This document shows positions 1-17,634 of a stretch of 38,082 bases of DNA, piece after piece. The stretch lies in contig MPNW01000557.1 in the NCBI GenBank assembly GCA_011800805.1, positions 1-38,082 on the forward strand, written 5' to 3'. The stretch is from Hirudo medicinalis. Its lineage: Eukaryota; Annelida; Clitellata; Hirudinida; Hirudinidae. A program made the translations under genes and the position numbers. The notes beneath the pieces were generated by a model that did not search any database, was not told where the DNA came from, and saw nothing but the letters and a program-made list of their open reading frames with translations. How positions within the stretch are numbered: position 1 is the stretch's first letter; the number at the start of each line of letters is the position of its first letter.

Positions 1-147
1 AACTTTGTGATTTTCCTAAATAAATTTTAATAAATAATTACGAGAATACGGTAGAATTTTGAGAATTGTAAATTCCAACATTTGTTTACAAAACATATTT
101 ACACCGTTGTCAGATTAATATTATTCGTCTCTTTTTGTGATACTAAC

Positions 148-930
148 ACTATTGAGTATTTAAGTTCCAAAGACAACAAATTATCTCCAAATACACTGAT
201 TCGATCAATAACATTGTCATCAATTAATTCTTTCTTCACAGATAAATGTTTAATGGTTCGGTTAATTCTTAACGGAGCAGAGGATTTGAAATCAGTTGAG
301 GTCAAGGTCAAGTTATAATATTCCCAACGTAGTGCTTCCCTACAAGGGAGGCATTCCAGAAAGTCTGGTATTTCCCAACGAATTTCATTGCTCTTAGAGA
401 TGACATCTTCGAATAGGAAGGGTGGAAGTATCGTGTCACAATTTCCTGAAGGATCTGAAATAAAATCTGCTTTTAGGAATGCGGAGTTATTTAATGCATG
501 ATGCAAACATTTCAAGCGACATTGTGCAAAGAGCTATTAAGATTCTGTTTCCTGACAAAGTGTCCAATGTGATCATATTACACTATGTCTCAAATAATAG
601 TTGCATAATTCTTAAGCAAATTAATCTCTAATGAATGATAAAACTACACTTAAATGACTTTAATGAAGTGATCAATGTAAGATCAGTAATTGGTAAAAGA
701 CATAATTGGTAAATGTGTTCATCTGCAAACAAGAGAAACCAAAAGCTGCATCCTAAAGGCAACTTTCAGTACACTTATGAATGTAGGATATCATTTTATA
801 AGTGATTAAGTAGGATTAGCACGAACACGGCACCAATCAATTTCATACCTTTAAATTTATCGAATACTTCAGAAAAATTATAAACCGCATATTCCAACAA
901 AGAATCTCTCAAGCTTTTGTGGGCTTTCAT
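148..930 (-). CDS. ZYG11/ZER1-like leucine-rich-repeat protein, 5' part only (runs off left edge)
   Basis: Two exons are visible: 930-849 (ATG at 930) and 454-148. They join in phase and the last donor (GTTAGT at 147-142) leads into an intron that continues past the left edge. Exon 1 encodes a helix beginning MKAHKSLRDSLLEYAVYN. Exon 2 continues with a DTILPPFLFEDV segment, a cysteine/tryptophan-rich stretch (CLPCREALRWE) and the first leucine-rich strands. Exon sizes, phases and sequence match the complete paralogue at 2305-5523 almost exon for exon, so this is a tandem duplicate. ZYG11/ZER1 proteins are substrate receptors of Cullin-2/Elongin ubiquitin ligases, with an N-terminal VHL-type box, then LRRs, then ARM repeats. 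Family assignment rests on the paralogue, where more is visible. The start may lie further upstream, because the exon-1 frame stays open to its acceptor (AAA AAC ATG). Confidence 0.6.
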
Positions 931-2304
931 GTTTTTTCTAAAATAATAAAATGCGAAATTATCTGATAATTTCAAAATTGTAATTAATTACATCATTTAA
1001 TGATGTCCTTACTATTACCTAGAAATTGTCTTTTTCTGCGTTTAATAATGAGTACATGGTTTTTCTCGAGCATGGAATTTTATTGTCCAAAAATTCAAAA
1101 TGAACAATTTATTGTTATTAATAAAAATTTTTAAAATATTGCGCTATTATTGTCATCTCAAGAAGATAAAATGATCTTTTGTACAGTTGTACTTCACTTT
1201 TTAAGGTTTATTTCAATAACGTGACCAGTATAAAAGAAATAACTTACATTGATCAAAACACATTAAAATTAAATCTCTCAGTAATTGATAAATTATTTTT
1301 GTTTTTTGAGAGCAAATATACTTTTCAGAAATTAAGTCTGTTAATGTATTAAACTAATAATAGCTTAATATTCATATTGAAGGGTCGAATTAAAATGGCA
1401 GTTTAGCGTTGATCAATATTTTTCAACGAGGAATGTATTTATAATAATGGAGTTATTCATTTCTGACAATAGCATTTGAGAAATTTTGCGGAGACAACGG
1501 TGGTGATGTAAATGATGATAACATAAATAATGATGCAATTGATTAACAATGATTACAAAGAATACTAACTTCAAACAATTTTCTGGTCATTTCTGAGGAA
1601 AGGAAGGACATGCTGTTTCTTCAGCCAGTACCGCAACTACATGTGTCGATTTAAATCAAATCAAAGAGCGAACACACTAAAGGCAACAATCTTATATTTA
1701 CAACCCAGCTAACATAGCCAGGGAGCGGTAGTAGGGTATGAAAGTTTGCTACATAAACGCTGGACGTTTAAAAGGTACGTTGGTTTTCATCAAGGTAGCG
1801 ACAGGAGATCGTCTTGCTGCTAACTAGCTATCATGAGCTGGCCACTGAATTCTATATTGCAAGAATCTCCAGCGGAGGATAATGGTGTAAAATTAATTTC
1901 TGGGTAATAGTGACATTGTTGGCTACTCTAGGCTTCTCTGGAGCGTTGACTTGGAATACAATCGGGTAATGCATTGAAATTGAGCAGGTCGACTTGTTCC
2001 GTCCAAGTAGTCAAATTAAATAATCGCAATTTACAATGTACACAAAATTACGGCTAAATATAAATTTGCTTCAGAGAACAAAACGACCAATGTAGGGTTG
2101 TAAATATGCCTGAGCTACTAGTAAGTATGTGCCCCGTGGTTAAGGATTTCTGTTATAAGTTATCATCTCACTCATTTCAGAGGCCAGTAGTATTAAAAGT
2201 TCTACGATTGGTTCAATTTTTAACATAGTTTGTTTTATTTTCTGAACTATTTCAACCAACGGAAAAAAAAGGAGATTCGAAGATTTATTGAAAATGCAAG
2301 CAGT
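931..2304. other. Intergenic, no gene recognised
   Basis: This stretch lies between the start of the left ZYG11/ZER1-like gene and the end of its neighbour. It is AT-rich, with stop codons in all frames at short intervals. The segment around 1690-1860 is less AT-rich and could be an old repeat copy, but I cannot name it. A minus-strand AATAAA (TTTATT at 2234-2239) lies about 66 bases beyond the stop codon of the right-hand gene and is a plausible poly(A) signal for it. Confidence 0.5.
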
Positions 2305-5300
2305 TCACATTCTAGTTTTCATCATTTCAAGAAAGTCTCCCACAACAGATCGAATCTCTTCGTCGTATAAATTGTGCTTTATGGAATCTTCAAACAGCTG
2401 AAAACATTTTAGGCAATTGTAGAAATTCGAGATATTGTTTTTAATATTAATAATCTAAAATAGGTTAGTACAGTCGATCTTAGTAATTCAAATAAATGTG
2501 ATGCTATTCAATTTTGATTTACTACAAACCCTTAACAGTTCCTCTGATGGTTTGTAATAAGTATCTCTGATAAAAAGACACTTGAGTTCGAAAATGAGTT
2601 TTTTGGCCACTGTGCGATTTAAATCCTTTCGAAGGAAATCGTAAATAGCTGACTTAATAACTTTGAGTCCGAGCTGTGAACGAACGAGTTTTCCAAGTCA
2701 GTATTAATTGTGTAATTACATATTACAATATTTGCTTGGTTATAAATCATTCGATTGTAAAATTAATCTCAGAAATTAACATATTAACAATTTGAAGAAC
2801 GTCATTTTATCATATCGTTGAGTTAAATTGGAACCAACCATCCATTCTGGTCCATGTTCTGGCTTTGGTCTGCCCTGAAATCACAAAACAATTTTAGTGT
2901 TAATTTGATTTACAATCTAGATGATACAGAAAAAATAAGTCTGGTGGTAGATGATAAACGACAATTAAATGATAAAATATCTGTTAATATCATTAATTAT
3001 GTGATTATATCATATTTAATCGCTTAAATTATATAATATTAATTACAGAAACTCTTGCGAGCGTCTAGGAACTAACGAAGCCATACCAAAGCTAATGCCG
3101 TAATCAGTCGTCCACCGGTGCCAAAATTATTTAAGTAAATTGAATACTAACCTTTTTTAATTCATTGTTACGAGCATTCTCTCTGTAGCTGCACAGGATG
3201 TAAACAATTTTCCTAAACAAATTGTCAGTAACTATTTACGATTTTCTCATGATAAAATAAATGTTTAGGGCAATTTATTCCGACTAATATTTATATATCA
3301 TAATAGTATATAATATTTATATATTAACACAATAATGTATATATAGTATATGTAGTATATTAACGTAGTATGGTAAGAACGTAATGTGGTAATAAAATAC
3401 TGGTTACATCATCATTTTAGTTCATATTATTTGTTGATGTATTTCTCTACAAATTAAATGACTAGCAGACATAAATTCGTAAAATTCGTAAAAAAGAATA
3501 TGTTGGTGCATTTTTCATCTAAAAAATCCAGTGCTTTTTTTTATTACTCACATGGCGAATTCCTTAGTACATCTTTCGCTTTCCAGGTACACGCATATTT
3601 TGGAACTGGAAATAAATGCAATGAACAAGTTGCTTTCTGAATTCAGGTAAGCTATTTACGACGTCCTGATAATTGATATATTATTTAACTATTTACCACT
3701 GCTGATCAATTACCTCATTTTCTTTTTCTCCTCATGATGGATTACAAAAGCATCGAGTAATACCTAAAATAAAAGAAAAATTGCAAGAAAGGACGTTGCA
3801 CAGTTACATTTAAATTGCATTTATCCACCTTTTCAACCCTTGGTGTTTGTTCGAGAGGAATTGGATGAAAATTTCTAGCGAGGCTCTTTGCCAAGGTGGC
3901 GGTCTTCAAAATGTGATTATTGGTGTAATATTCAACAGAGCTCAAGTACAGCTCACATTCAGAATTGTCAACACGGTATAACCTAAAAACCTAGTGTTTC
4001 ATAAAGAATTAAATGCGTATTAATACAAAAATTTTACAAGTAAATTAAATTTTAAATGTTGGCTGAAGATCAGTAGGCCGAAATATATCTACCTGGTCTG
4101 CTAGTGAGCTGAGTCTAGGATTGCACTTTTCAATTGATTGACAAAAATTAAACAATCCCAACTTTTTCCATTTCTTTGGTGGTGAATTTAAAATCATTTG
4201 CAGATCTTTTCTTTAAGAAATATATTTAAGTTATAGCCAAAATGCTGAAGGGTGTTGTAAAAATAATTTGAGATTATCACTCACTCGTTGCAGTAAGAGT
4301 CGGAAAGGTCCAGGTTTTCCAAATTCGTTAATTTCTTTAATGTTTCAAAAACGATTTGCTTGTCAAATTCCAAGTTCATGTGGCATAAGTTCAAAGTTCT
4401 GTTGAATTCGCAGTAATCAATTTTGATCACTTCTCAATATCCGGAACATAAAATGCTGCTTCGATTTTTATATAAATAAATATATTATTATATTATTGTT
4501 AATATAAACTACCTTAGAGTTGTCAGAGAACCCAATTCTTCCATAATGGTTCGAGATTCAGTCTTTTCAAATGCACAATACGATAAAGACAGTGTTTCAA
4601 GATTCGTAAGATATTTCAAAGAATTGATCAACTGAATGCTTATGCATTGGTTATCTAGAATCACTTCCTTCAATGTGTCACAATCTTGACAAAGCTGGAG
4701 CACAAATGGTGAGTAATACATACTATTCCTTCGTTCCCTCTTTATGATCAACCTCTTGAGTTTTGGAAAGTTTTCAATAGGAAACATTCTTGCATGCCTG
4801 GATAGGTAGATCATTTCAAAATATGCATTCAGAAAGTGCTTTTTATAAGAGACATTTAAGATATTAAATTTTGGAGCAATAATTTCTGTGTCAATCCAAA
4901 GAGACTAACCACATGAGGCATGAAAGTTCCAAAGTCACCAAGCTCGACGCACAGGCAGCGATAAGCTCGATGATGTCATTATTAATGATCCTCAAATATA
5001 AAGACAAATTTTTTATCGGATATTTTAGGTTTCCCATTGAGTCTAAAGCTCTAGGATCGTCATGTGACAGAGTTACTTCAATATTTTCCCAGCGCAAGGC
5101 ATCCCTGCAAAAGAAGCAATTTTCAAGATCCAGTGTCTTGATCCGCCATCGAATTTCTTTGCTTTTTGAGAGGACATCCTCAAATAACAAGGGTGGGAGG
5201 ATCGTGTCACCAACTGTTGAAGGGTCTGTTGAAAAATTGTTGTGTATTACTTAATTAATTTTAATATGATTTAATTAAATAACGATTCGAAAAAAAAACG

Positions 5301-5523
5301 AATTTGATACAAGTATCATCCTCAAAACGACCTAGGTATGTTAGCCGATACATATTTTACCTTTTTGAGCAGATAGCTTAATAGCTTGGAGGTCTGAGAG
5401 ACTGTCAGAGGAGTTTTAATATTTAAAAAAAAAATGCTAACCTTGGAACTTGAGGAATACTTCAGAAAAATTAATGACTGAATATTCCAGCAATGAGTCT
5501 CTCAAACTTTTATACGCCTTCAT
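2305..5523 (-). CDS. ZYG11/ZER1-like LRR ubiquitin-ligase receptor, shortened ARM region
   Basis: Modelled exons in transcript order: 5523-5442, 5225-4910, 4797-4513, 4398-4285, 4210-4093, 3990-3808, 3763-3714, 3651-3607, 3212-3152, 2874-2839, 2673-2530, 2397-2305 (TGA). They total 1527 bases, 508 residues, all in phase. Exon 1 is a VHL-box-like helix (KSLRDSLLEYSVINFSEVF). Exons 2-5 carry leucine-rich repeats such as LTNLETLSLSYC and LTNLENLDLSDS. Then come KKWKKLGLFNFC and ELYLSSVEYYTNN, which fit the LGLF and AYT segments that link LRRs to ARM repeats in ZYG11/ZER1. The family members recognise glycine N-degrons for Cullin-2 ligases. Human ZYG11B and ZER1 are about 740-770 residues, so the ARM part here is about 240 residues short, and I do not see the WN..D pocket motif. 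Exons 7-9 are uncertain: one intron is only 44 bases and the donor at 3606 (GTTCCA) is weak. The first five exons are secure. Confidence 0.65.
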
Positions 5524-6521
5524 ACTCTTTGTCTAAAAAGAATTGATATTGAATTATCAGAAAGTATATTAAGTGTATTAACACATTTATATTCTTATGA
5601 CCAGGCTTTAGTCCTGTCTTAAAATTCACATGTTTAGTTTAATTCTTTAAGTTGTCAAACATTCAGAGTTGCAAACATTTTAATTATTATATAATACAGC
5701 TACCTAATTACATAACTTGCATAGGTGATATAACATAATTATCTATAAACAATTTTAAATTAATTATTCGAGTGCAATCACTGATCTACTAACCTCACTA
5801 TGTTTAGTCTGCAATATTCTTAACCATCAGCCAAAGGCACGATGTAACGATTTAGTTAGGAATGTCAAACTTCCTTACCGCCCTTAAACTGTTAATTCAA
5901 ATTTAAAACAATTTTTAAAATTGTAAAACATTTAAAACACAAAATTAAAATTTTATTTAATTTAATTTATTAAAGAAACACAGGCGAGGCCGTTATTTTA
6001 AAATATATAAAACTTACAAAAAAAGTAACCTAACGCAGTTAAAATATAAATATTCTGTCAGTATTAAATTCAACATTAAACAATGTTACATAAATAATAT
6101 TAAATTAATTTTTTAATTAAGCATTTTTTAAATAATCTCTTAATTAATCGAATTAAAATGAGATATTAAAGGTTCGTGGGCTATTTTCTCTTGCGCACCA
6201 GTTGAGCGTGAGTGTGAATTAACGTATTAATTACATATTAACGTATTAATGTAAATAATAGGATTATTTGGACGGATTGGATCTATCTGACCAATTTCAA
6301 AGCCGTCACCGCTTGTAATGCAGTCAAAGCACTGGAAGAGCCTGGACCAAGCGAGACCACCCCTATCACTCAGAAATTAGTCTTAGACAAATATCCTGCA
6401 TTAGAGCATCTAGCAAAATTAGATTTCTTGGGTTAGCTCAATTCTAATAGCTAGCTAGTAGCCTTTAGACGCCTTAGTTCTTAAAATTACATGCTTATGC
6501 TGAAACTGTAGTCCTTAATAG
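5524..6521. other. Intergenic, AT-rich; possible coding fossil near 6260-6435
   Basis: No gene is recognised. About 5570-6240 is very AT-rich with poly-A/poly-T tracts. From about 6262 to 6435 one plus frame stays open for some 57 codons (it includes TNFKAVTACNAVKALEEPG) and ends at TAG. It has no start codon or clear splice sites, and lies just upstream of the reverse-transcriptase fossil, so it may be another decayed piece of the same retroelement. That link is inference. Confidence 0.35.
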
Positions 6522-6812
6522 GTAGAACTTGTAGATCTTTATATAGCGCCATTTTATAATCTCAGTAAAGCATTATCCACAATAAAAACCTTCACTGATG
6601 ATATTAGCATGGAGTTCGCCTTAGACAAGTGTGCCATTGCTATAATGAAGGGTGGCAAACAAATCAAAAGCCAAAACATGCAAACTGACGATAAGGTAGC
6701 ATACAAATACCTCGATATTGATGAGAATAGTGGCAATCGACACTCTGCAATGGAGGAAATAGCCAAGGAATATTACCGCACAGTGCGTTTCATTCTCAGG
6801 TCAGAATTTAAT
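6522..6812 (+). pseudogene. Decayed non-LTR retrotransposon reverse-transcriptase fragment
   Basis: The frame reads LVDLYIAP, LSKALSTIKTFTDDISMEFA, LDKCAIAIMKGGKQ, VAYKYLDIDE, then EEIAKEYYRTVRFILRSEFN. This order matches the part of non-LTR (LINE) reverse transcriptases just after the catalytic aspartates, where intact elements read like DDLKLYA, SNDIGMEFGLDKCA, YKYLGI and KEYYRRVRLIL. The YxDD region is changed (VDLYIAP) and no ORF of useful length extends either side. No target-site duplications or poly-A tail were identified, so this is a dead remnant of about 290 bases. The clade is not assignable by eye. Confidence 0.75.
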
Positions 6813-6958
6813 TTTAAAAACAAATTAATACAAAACAAAAATCCAACATTGAAAAGCAAGTCAAACCCGTATCTGTTAGATTTCCATTCTGAGTTTAATT
6901 CGTTTTTTTTTTTTAACATTTAAAACCCTACTCTTTTTTTAAAATGATAATAAGTGAA

Positions 6959-7256
6959 TTTATATAGCATCAGGGGCACTTAGACCATTTATATAGCGCC
7001 GTCATCCAGAGTCTGTTCCTGTGCTATGCAAAGGACTTCAATCACATAAATAAATAAATAATGAGACTGTTGCTTGTTTTCCCCCACAGCTTTAAGATTA
7101 GAACTTCTCCTCTCACGATGGCAGCACGGATCAGAATCCAGTTGTATATCGGACGTTATTCGACAAAAACGAAGCTGTCACTTTGTCCCAATCATCAAGT
7201 TATGTTGATGACATTGTTCGCAGGAACGCAACTACCTGAGCCAACTTGCACCACGT
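6959..7256 (+). repeat. Dispersed repeat, copy A (interrupted)
   Basis: It begins TTTATATAGCATC, repeats the motif as ATTTATATAGCGCC near 6987-7000, is interrupted by unrelated sequence from about 7020 to 7185, and ends with GCAGGAACG, then GAGCCAACTTGCACC near 7222-7256. The same beginning and end are seen in copies B (7337-7512) and C (14322-14478), which defines the element. It appears non-coding and non-autonomous. Confidence 0.55.
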
Positions 7257-7336
7257 TTCAAGATCCATTAAGTATGTTTGTAGTCAATACTAGACTTATC
7301 CTAATTCACAAGTGACTGTGTTATGTATATGTACTT

Positions 7337-7512
7337 CATTTATATAGCGCCATATGCATAGCGTCAGAGGCGCTTCTTGTCAACCATTTACATAGCGCTC
7401 CTTCCCAGGGGCGCTTGCGGCAGTGCAGGCTGGGTTTCGAACACGACACATTACGACTGTTGCCATTACCGCCGTATGCAGGAACGTAACCCATTCGGCC
7501 AACCTGCACGTG
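7337..7512 (+). repeat. Dispersed repeat, copy B (most complete)
   Basis: It starts CATTTATATAGCGCC. An inverted repeat AGCGCC (7346-7351) / GGCGCT (7369-7374) is followed by a second degenerate round, AGCGCT (7394-7399) / GGGGCGCT (7408-7415). Then comes a segment with GGGTTTCGAAC (7432-7442), which resembles a Pol III B box, and the shared end GCAGGAACG...CCAACCTGCACG. Length is about 175 bases. A SINE-like or hairpin MITE-like non-autonomous element would fit; no tail or target-site duplication was confirmed. Confidence 0.6.
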
Positions 7513-8079
7513 TTCTGTGAAAAAGTTTTGACATTTGTTTGCAATAATTTATTAATCAAGGTTCAAACAATTCTTTTCATATGGCCGCTAATCATGTCAT
7601 CGCATCGGAGGAATGAACATGGAATTAAATGTACAGCAGCATCAAAAATAATTTGGAAGATTTTGTCCCCCTTGTCAGGGAGATGCAATTGGGAATTAAG
7701 ATCATTTGCAGGTCCTCAAGAAAATAACAATCTACCACGTCAATCTCGCACGAGAGAGTTTGAAGAAACAGCAAAACACATGGCACAATGGGCATCTTCG
7801 AGACAAGGTACCCCGGGACGACCGACAAAGTGCCCCGGTTACTCGGGGTTAACGACACCAATAGGTCTATTTCTGTCGATTCGAGTATTTCACTGAACTC
7901 TCTCAGTCCCCCACCACCTTTCTCAGGAGATATCCTTCTAATAAAAGCCAAGAAATAAAAAAAATATGAAAAAAAAAACAATGAAATTTCTTCCCTAGGC
8001 TCAAACACAACTTTCCTTTCCATACTTTTTGTCTTTCTGCTGAACTATCCATTTTGAACCAATTCTAAAGTCTATCACC

Positions 8080-16171
<8,092 letters not shown>

Positions 16172-16584
16172 ATTTGTTTACGTTTGGCGATTGCAAAAGT
16201 TAAGCATCACGATCATCATTAAAGTTGGCTAGCGTCAGCCATTAAAGTTTGACATAATTTAAAGTTATTAATATTAACTAAACTATAATATCTTAATTTC
16301 TTGCAAATTACAAGTTCCAAAGTTCAAATGAATAAGTTAATTGTAATTGACTTAATAAATATAGAATTAATTACAAGCTACAATAAAAATAAAGACAATT
16401 AATTAACATACAACTTTTTAAAATATGTAATTTAATTAAATCAGCATATTTTAATTTGCATGTTAATATTTAAAATCTTTTATTGGTACCAGAGAAAATT
16501 TCCATTCGACAATTTGCCAAATTGCTCATTCCATAGTTTAGAAAAAAGTGATTAAAAAACAAACAAACATTAAAAAGCAAACCC
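16172..16584. promoter_or_regulatory. 413-bp divergent intergenic region (TBC1D23 / kinase 1), putative shared promoter
   Basis: The TBC1D23 start codon (16171, minus) and the kinase start codon (16585, plus) face away from each other with 413 bases between. The half next to TBC1D23 has moderate GC; the rest is AT-rich. No unambiguous TATA box was picked out, so promoter activity is inferred from gene arrangement only. Confidence 0.45.
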
Positions 16585-17634
16585 ATGGAGAAAGCATTGG
16601 TAAAGGGGAGGTACGAACTCAAGAACTTTTTGGGCAAAGGATGCTTCGGAAAAGTGTACAAAGCCTATGACATGACAACTAAACAGTATGTCGCTATGAA
16701 GTACATTGACTCGTCCAGCATCTGCTACCATTCCGCCTATTCAGAGTTTGAAAAGATGAAAGCGGTACTAAGCCACGGTTCTTCACCTAAGAAATACATA
16801 GTCCAAATGCTGGACCATTTTGAAGAGGGCAAATTTTATGTCATCGTTCTTGAACTTTTGTATTACGACCTCCATAAAGCCCTGGCAAAATTCAACATGG
16901 GGTACAGTTTAGCGACGATTGCTATGATCGCCTACAAGGTCTGCAAGGCACTCTGCCACTTGCAGAACGTCAACTTGAAAGGTTTTGGCAAAACCGCTTT
17001 GATCCATGGTGATCTGAAACTGGACAACATCATGTTCACGAGCGACGACTACGATTCGGTGAAAATCGTCGACTTCGGTTTGGCCCAGTTCCAATTTGAG
17101 AGTAAATGCCAGTTTTCACAAAACACATATTTCAGACCCCCTGAAGGATTTTTCTACTCCCTCGCCAAGCCCACTCCCGCCGTCGACATGTGGAGTGTTG
17201 GCATGATCCTCTTCTATCTCTTCTCCACCAAGAAATTATTCCGTCCCGTAAATTCTAATGAAGAGCAAATAGCAAATCTTGTTTATGCCTTCGGAGAGCC
17301 TTCACTGAAGATGATGAAGAATTACCCCAATGTGCACATCCTATTCGACAGGGTCGGAGAGCAACTCAAACTGAAACCAATCTACGCTTCTAAAGGCAAT
17401 CAGCTTAACACATTTGCCGAGATGTTCTACCACGCCTCTACGGCCCCAATGCACATGGACACGCATATGGCTCCCTGGGTAGATAGCTTCAATGATCTGC
17501 TCCTCAGGGTGCTAGAATTCGACCCGAAATTGAGACTGAAACCCCGCGAAGCCTTGAAACATCCATTTTTTGATCTCGTGAGAAAGGACAATAGTTTTCG
17601 AACACTTTTTAAAACTGTTAAATGCGGAAACTAG
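16585..17634 (+). CDS. Intronless CMGC-type protein kinase (DYRK/HIPK-like), cluster member 1
   Basis: A 349-residue kinase that is almost all catalytic domain. Seen: glycine loop GKGCFGKVY (17-25), VAMK lysine (K39), HGDLKLDNIMF (141-151; catalytic D143 and N148), DFG (163-165), FRPPE (183-187), DMWSVG (201-206) and a closing motif FDPKLRLKPREALKHPFF. The lysine and both aspartates are kept, so it is predicted active as a protein kinase. The HxDLK motif with Gly in place of the usual Arg, and DMWSVG with LF following, point to the DYRK/HIPK side of CMGC. The DYRK/HIPK activation-loop tyrosine is not present at the expected place (two residues before the Gln of QNTYFRPPE). No signal peptide or membrane segment. 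An AATAAA lies at 17734-17739, inside a TIR-like repeat. Start chosen at the first ATG, nine codons before the kinase fold. Confidence 0.85.
   Translation: MEKALVKGRYELKNFLGKGCFGKVYKAYDMTTKQYVAMKYIDSSSICYHSAYSEFEKMKAVLSHGSSPKKYIVQMLDHFEEGKFYVIVLELLYYDLHKALAKFNMGYSLATIAMIAYKVCKALCHLQNVNLKGFGKTALIHGDLKLDNIMFTSDDYDSVKIVDFGLAQFQFESKCQFSQNTYFRPPEGFFYSLAKPTPAVDMWSVGMILFYLFSTKKLFRPVNSNEEQIANLVYAFGEPSLKMMKNYPNVHILFDRVGEQLKLKPIYASKGNQLNTFAEMFYHASTAPMHMDTHMAPWVDSFNDLLLRVLEFDPKLRLKPREALKHPFFDLVRKDNSFRTLFKTVKCGN

Larger units (their letters stand above)
6813..8079. other. Repeat-rich intergenic DNA between retroelement fossil and TBC1D23
   Basis: This stretch contains two copies of the dispersed TTTATATAGCGCC repeat, annotated separately, plus unassigned sequence. 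A plus frame at 7423-7896 is open for 157 codons but shows no known domain. Its first part lies in the dispersed repeat, so I do not call it a gene. No AATAAA for the TBC1D23 transcript is seen within 500 bases of its stop; the first minus-strand AATAAA is at 7553-7548. Confidence 0.45.

Noticed and set aside
6538..6550. Extra copy of the TTTATATAGCGCC repeat
   Set aside because: It lies inside the reverse-transcriptase fossil in the expected reading frame and lacks the rest of the repeat; coincidence is likelier.
7432..7442. tRNA-like B box GGGTTTCGAAC
   Set aside because: No cloverleaf can be folded around it, so it is kept only as part of a repeat and not called a tRNA gene.
7423..7896. 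157-codon open frame
   Set aside because: No domain, its start lies in the dispersed repeat, and there is no promoter or splice support.
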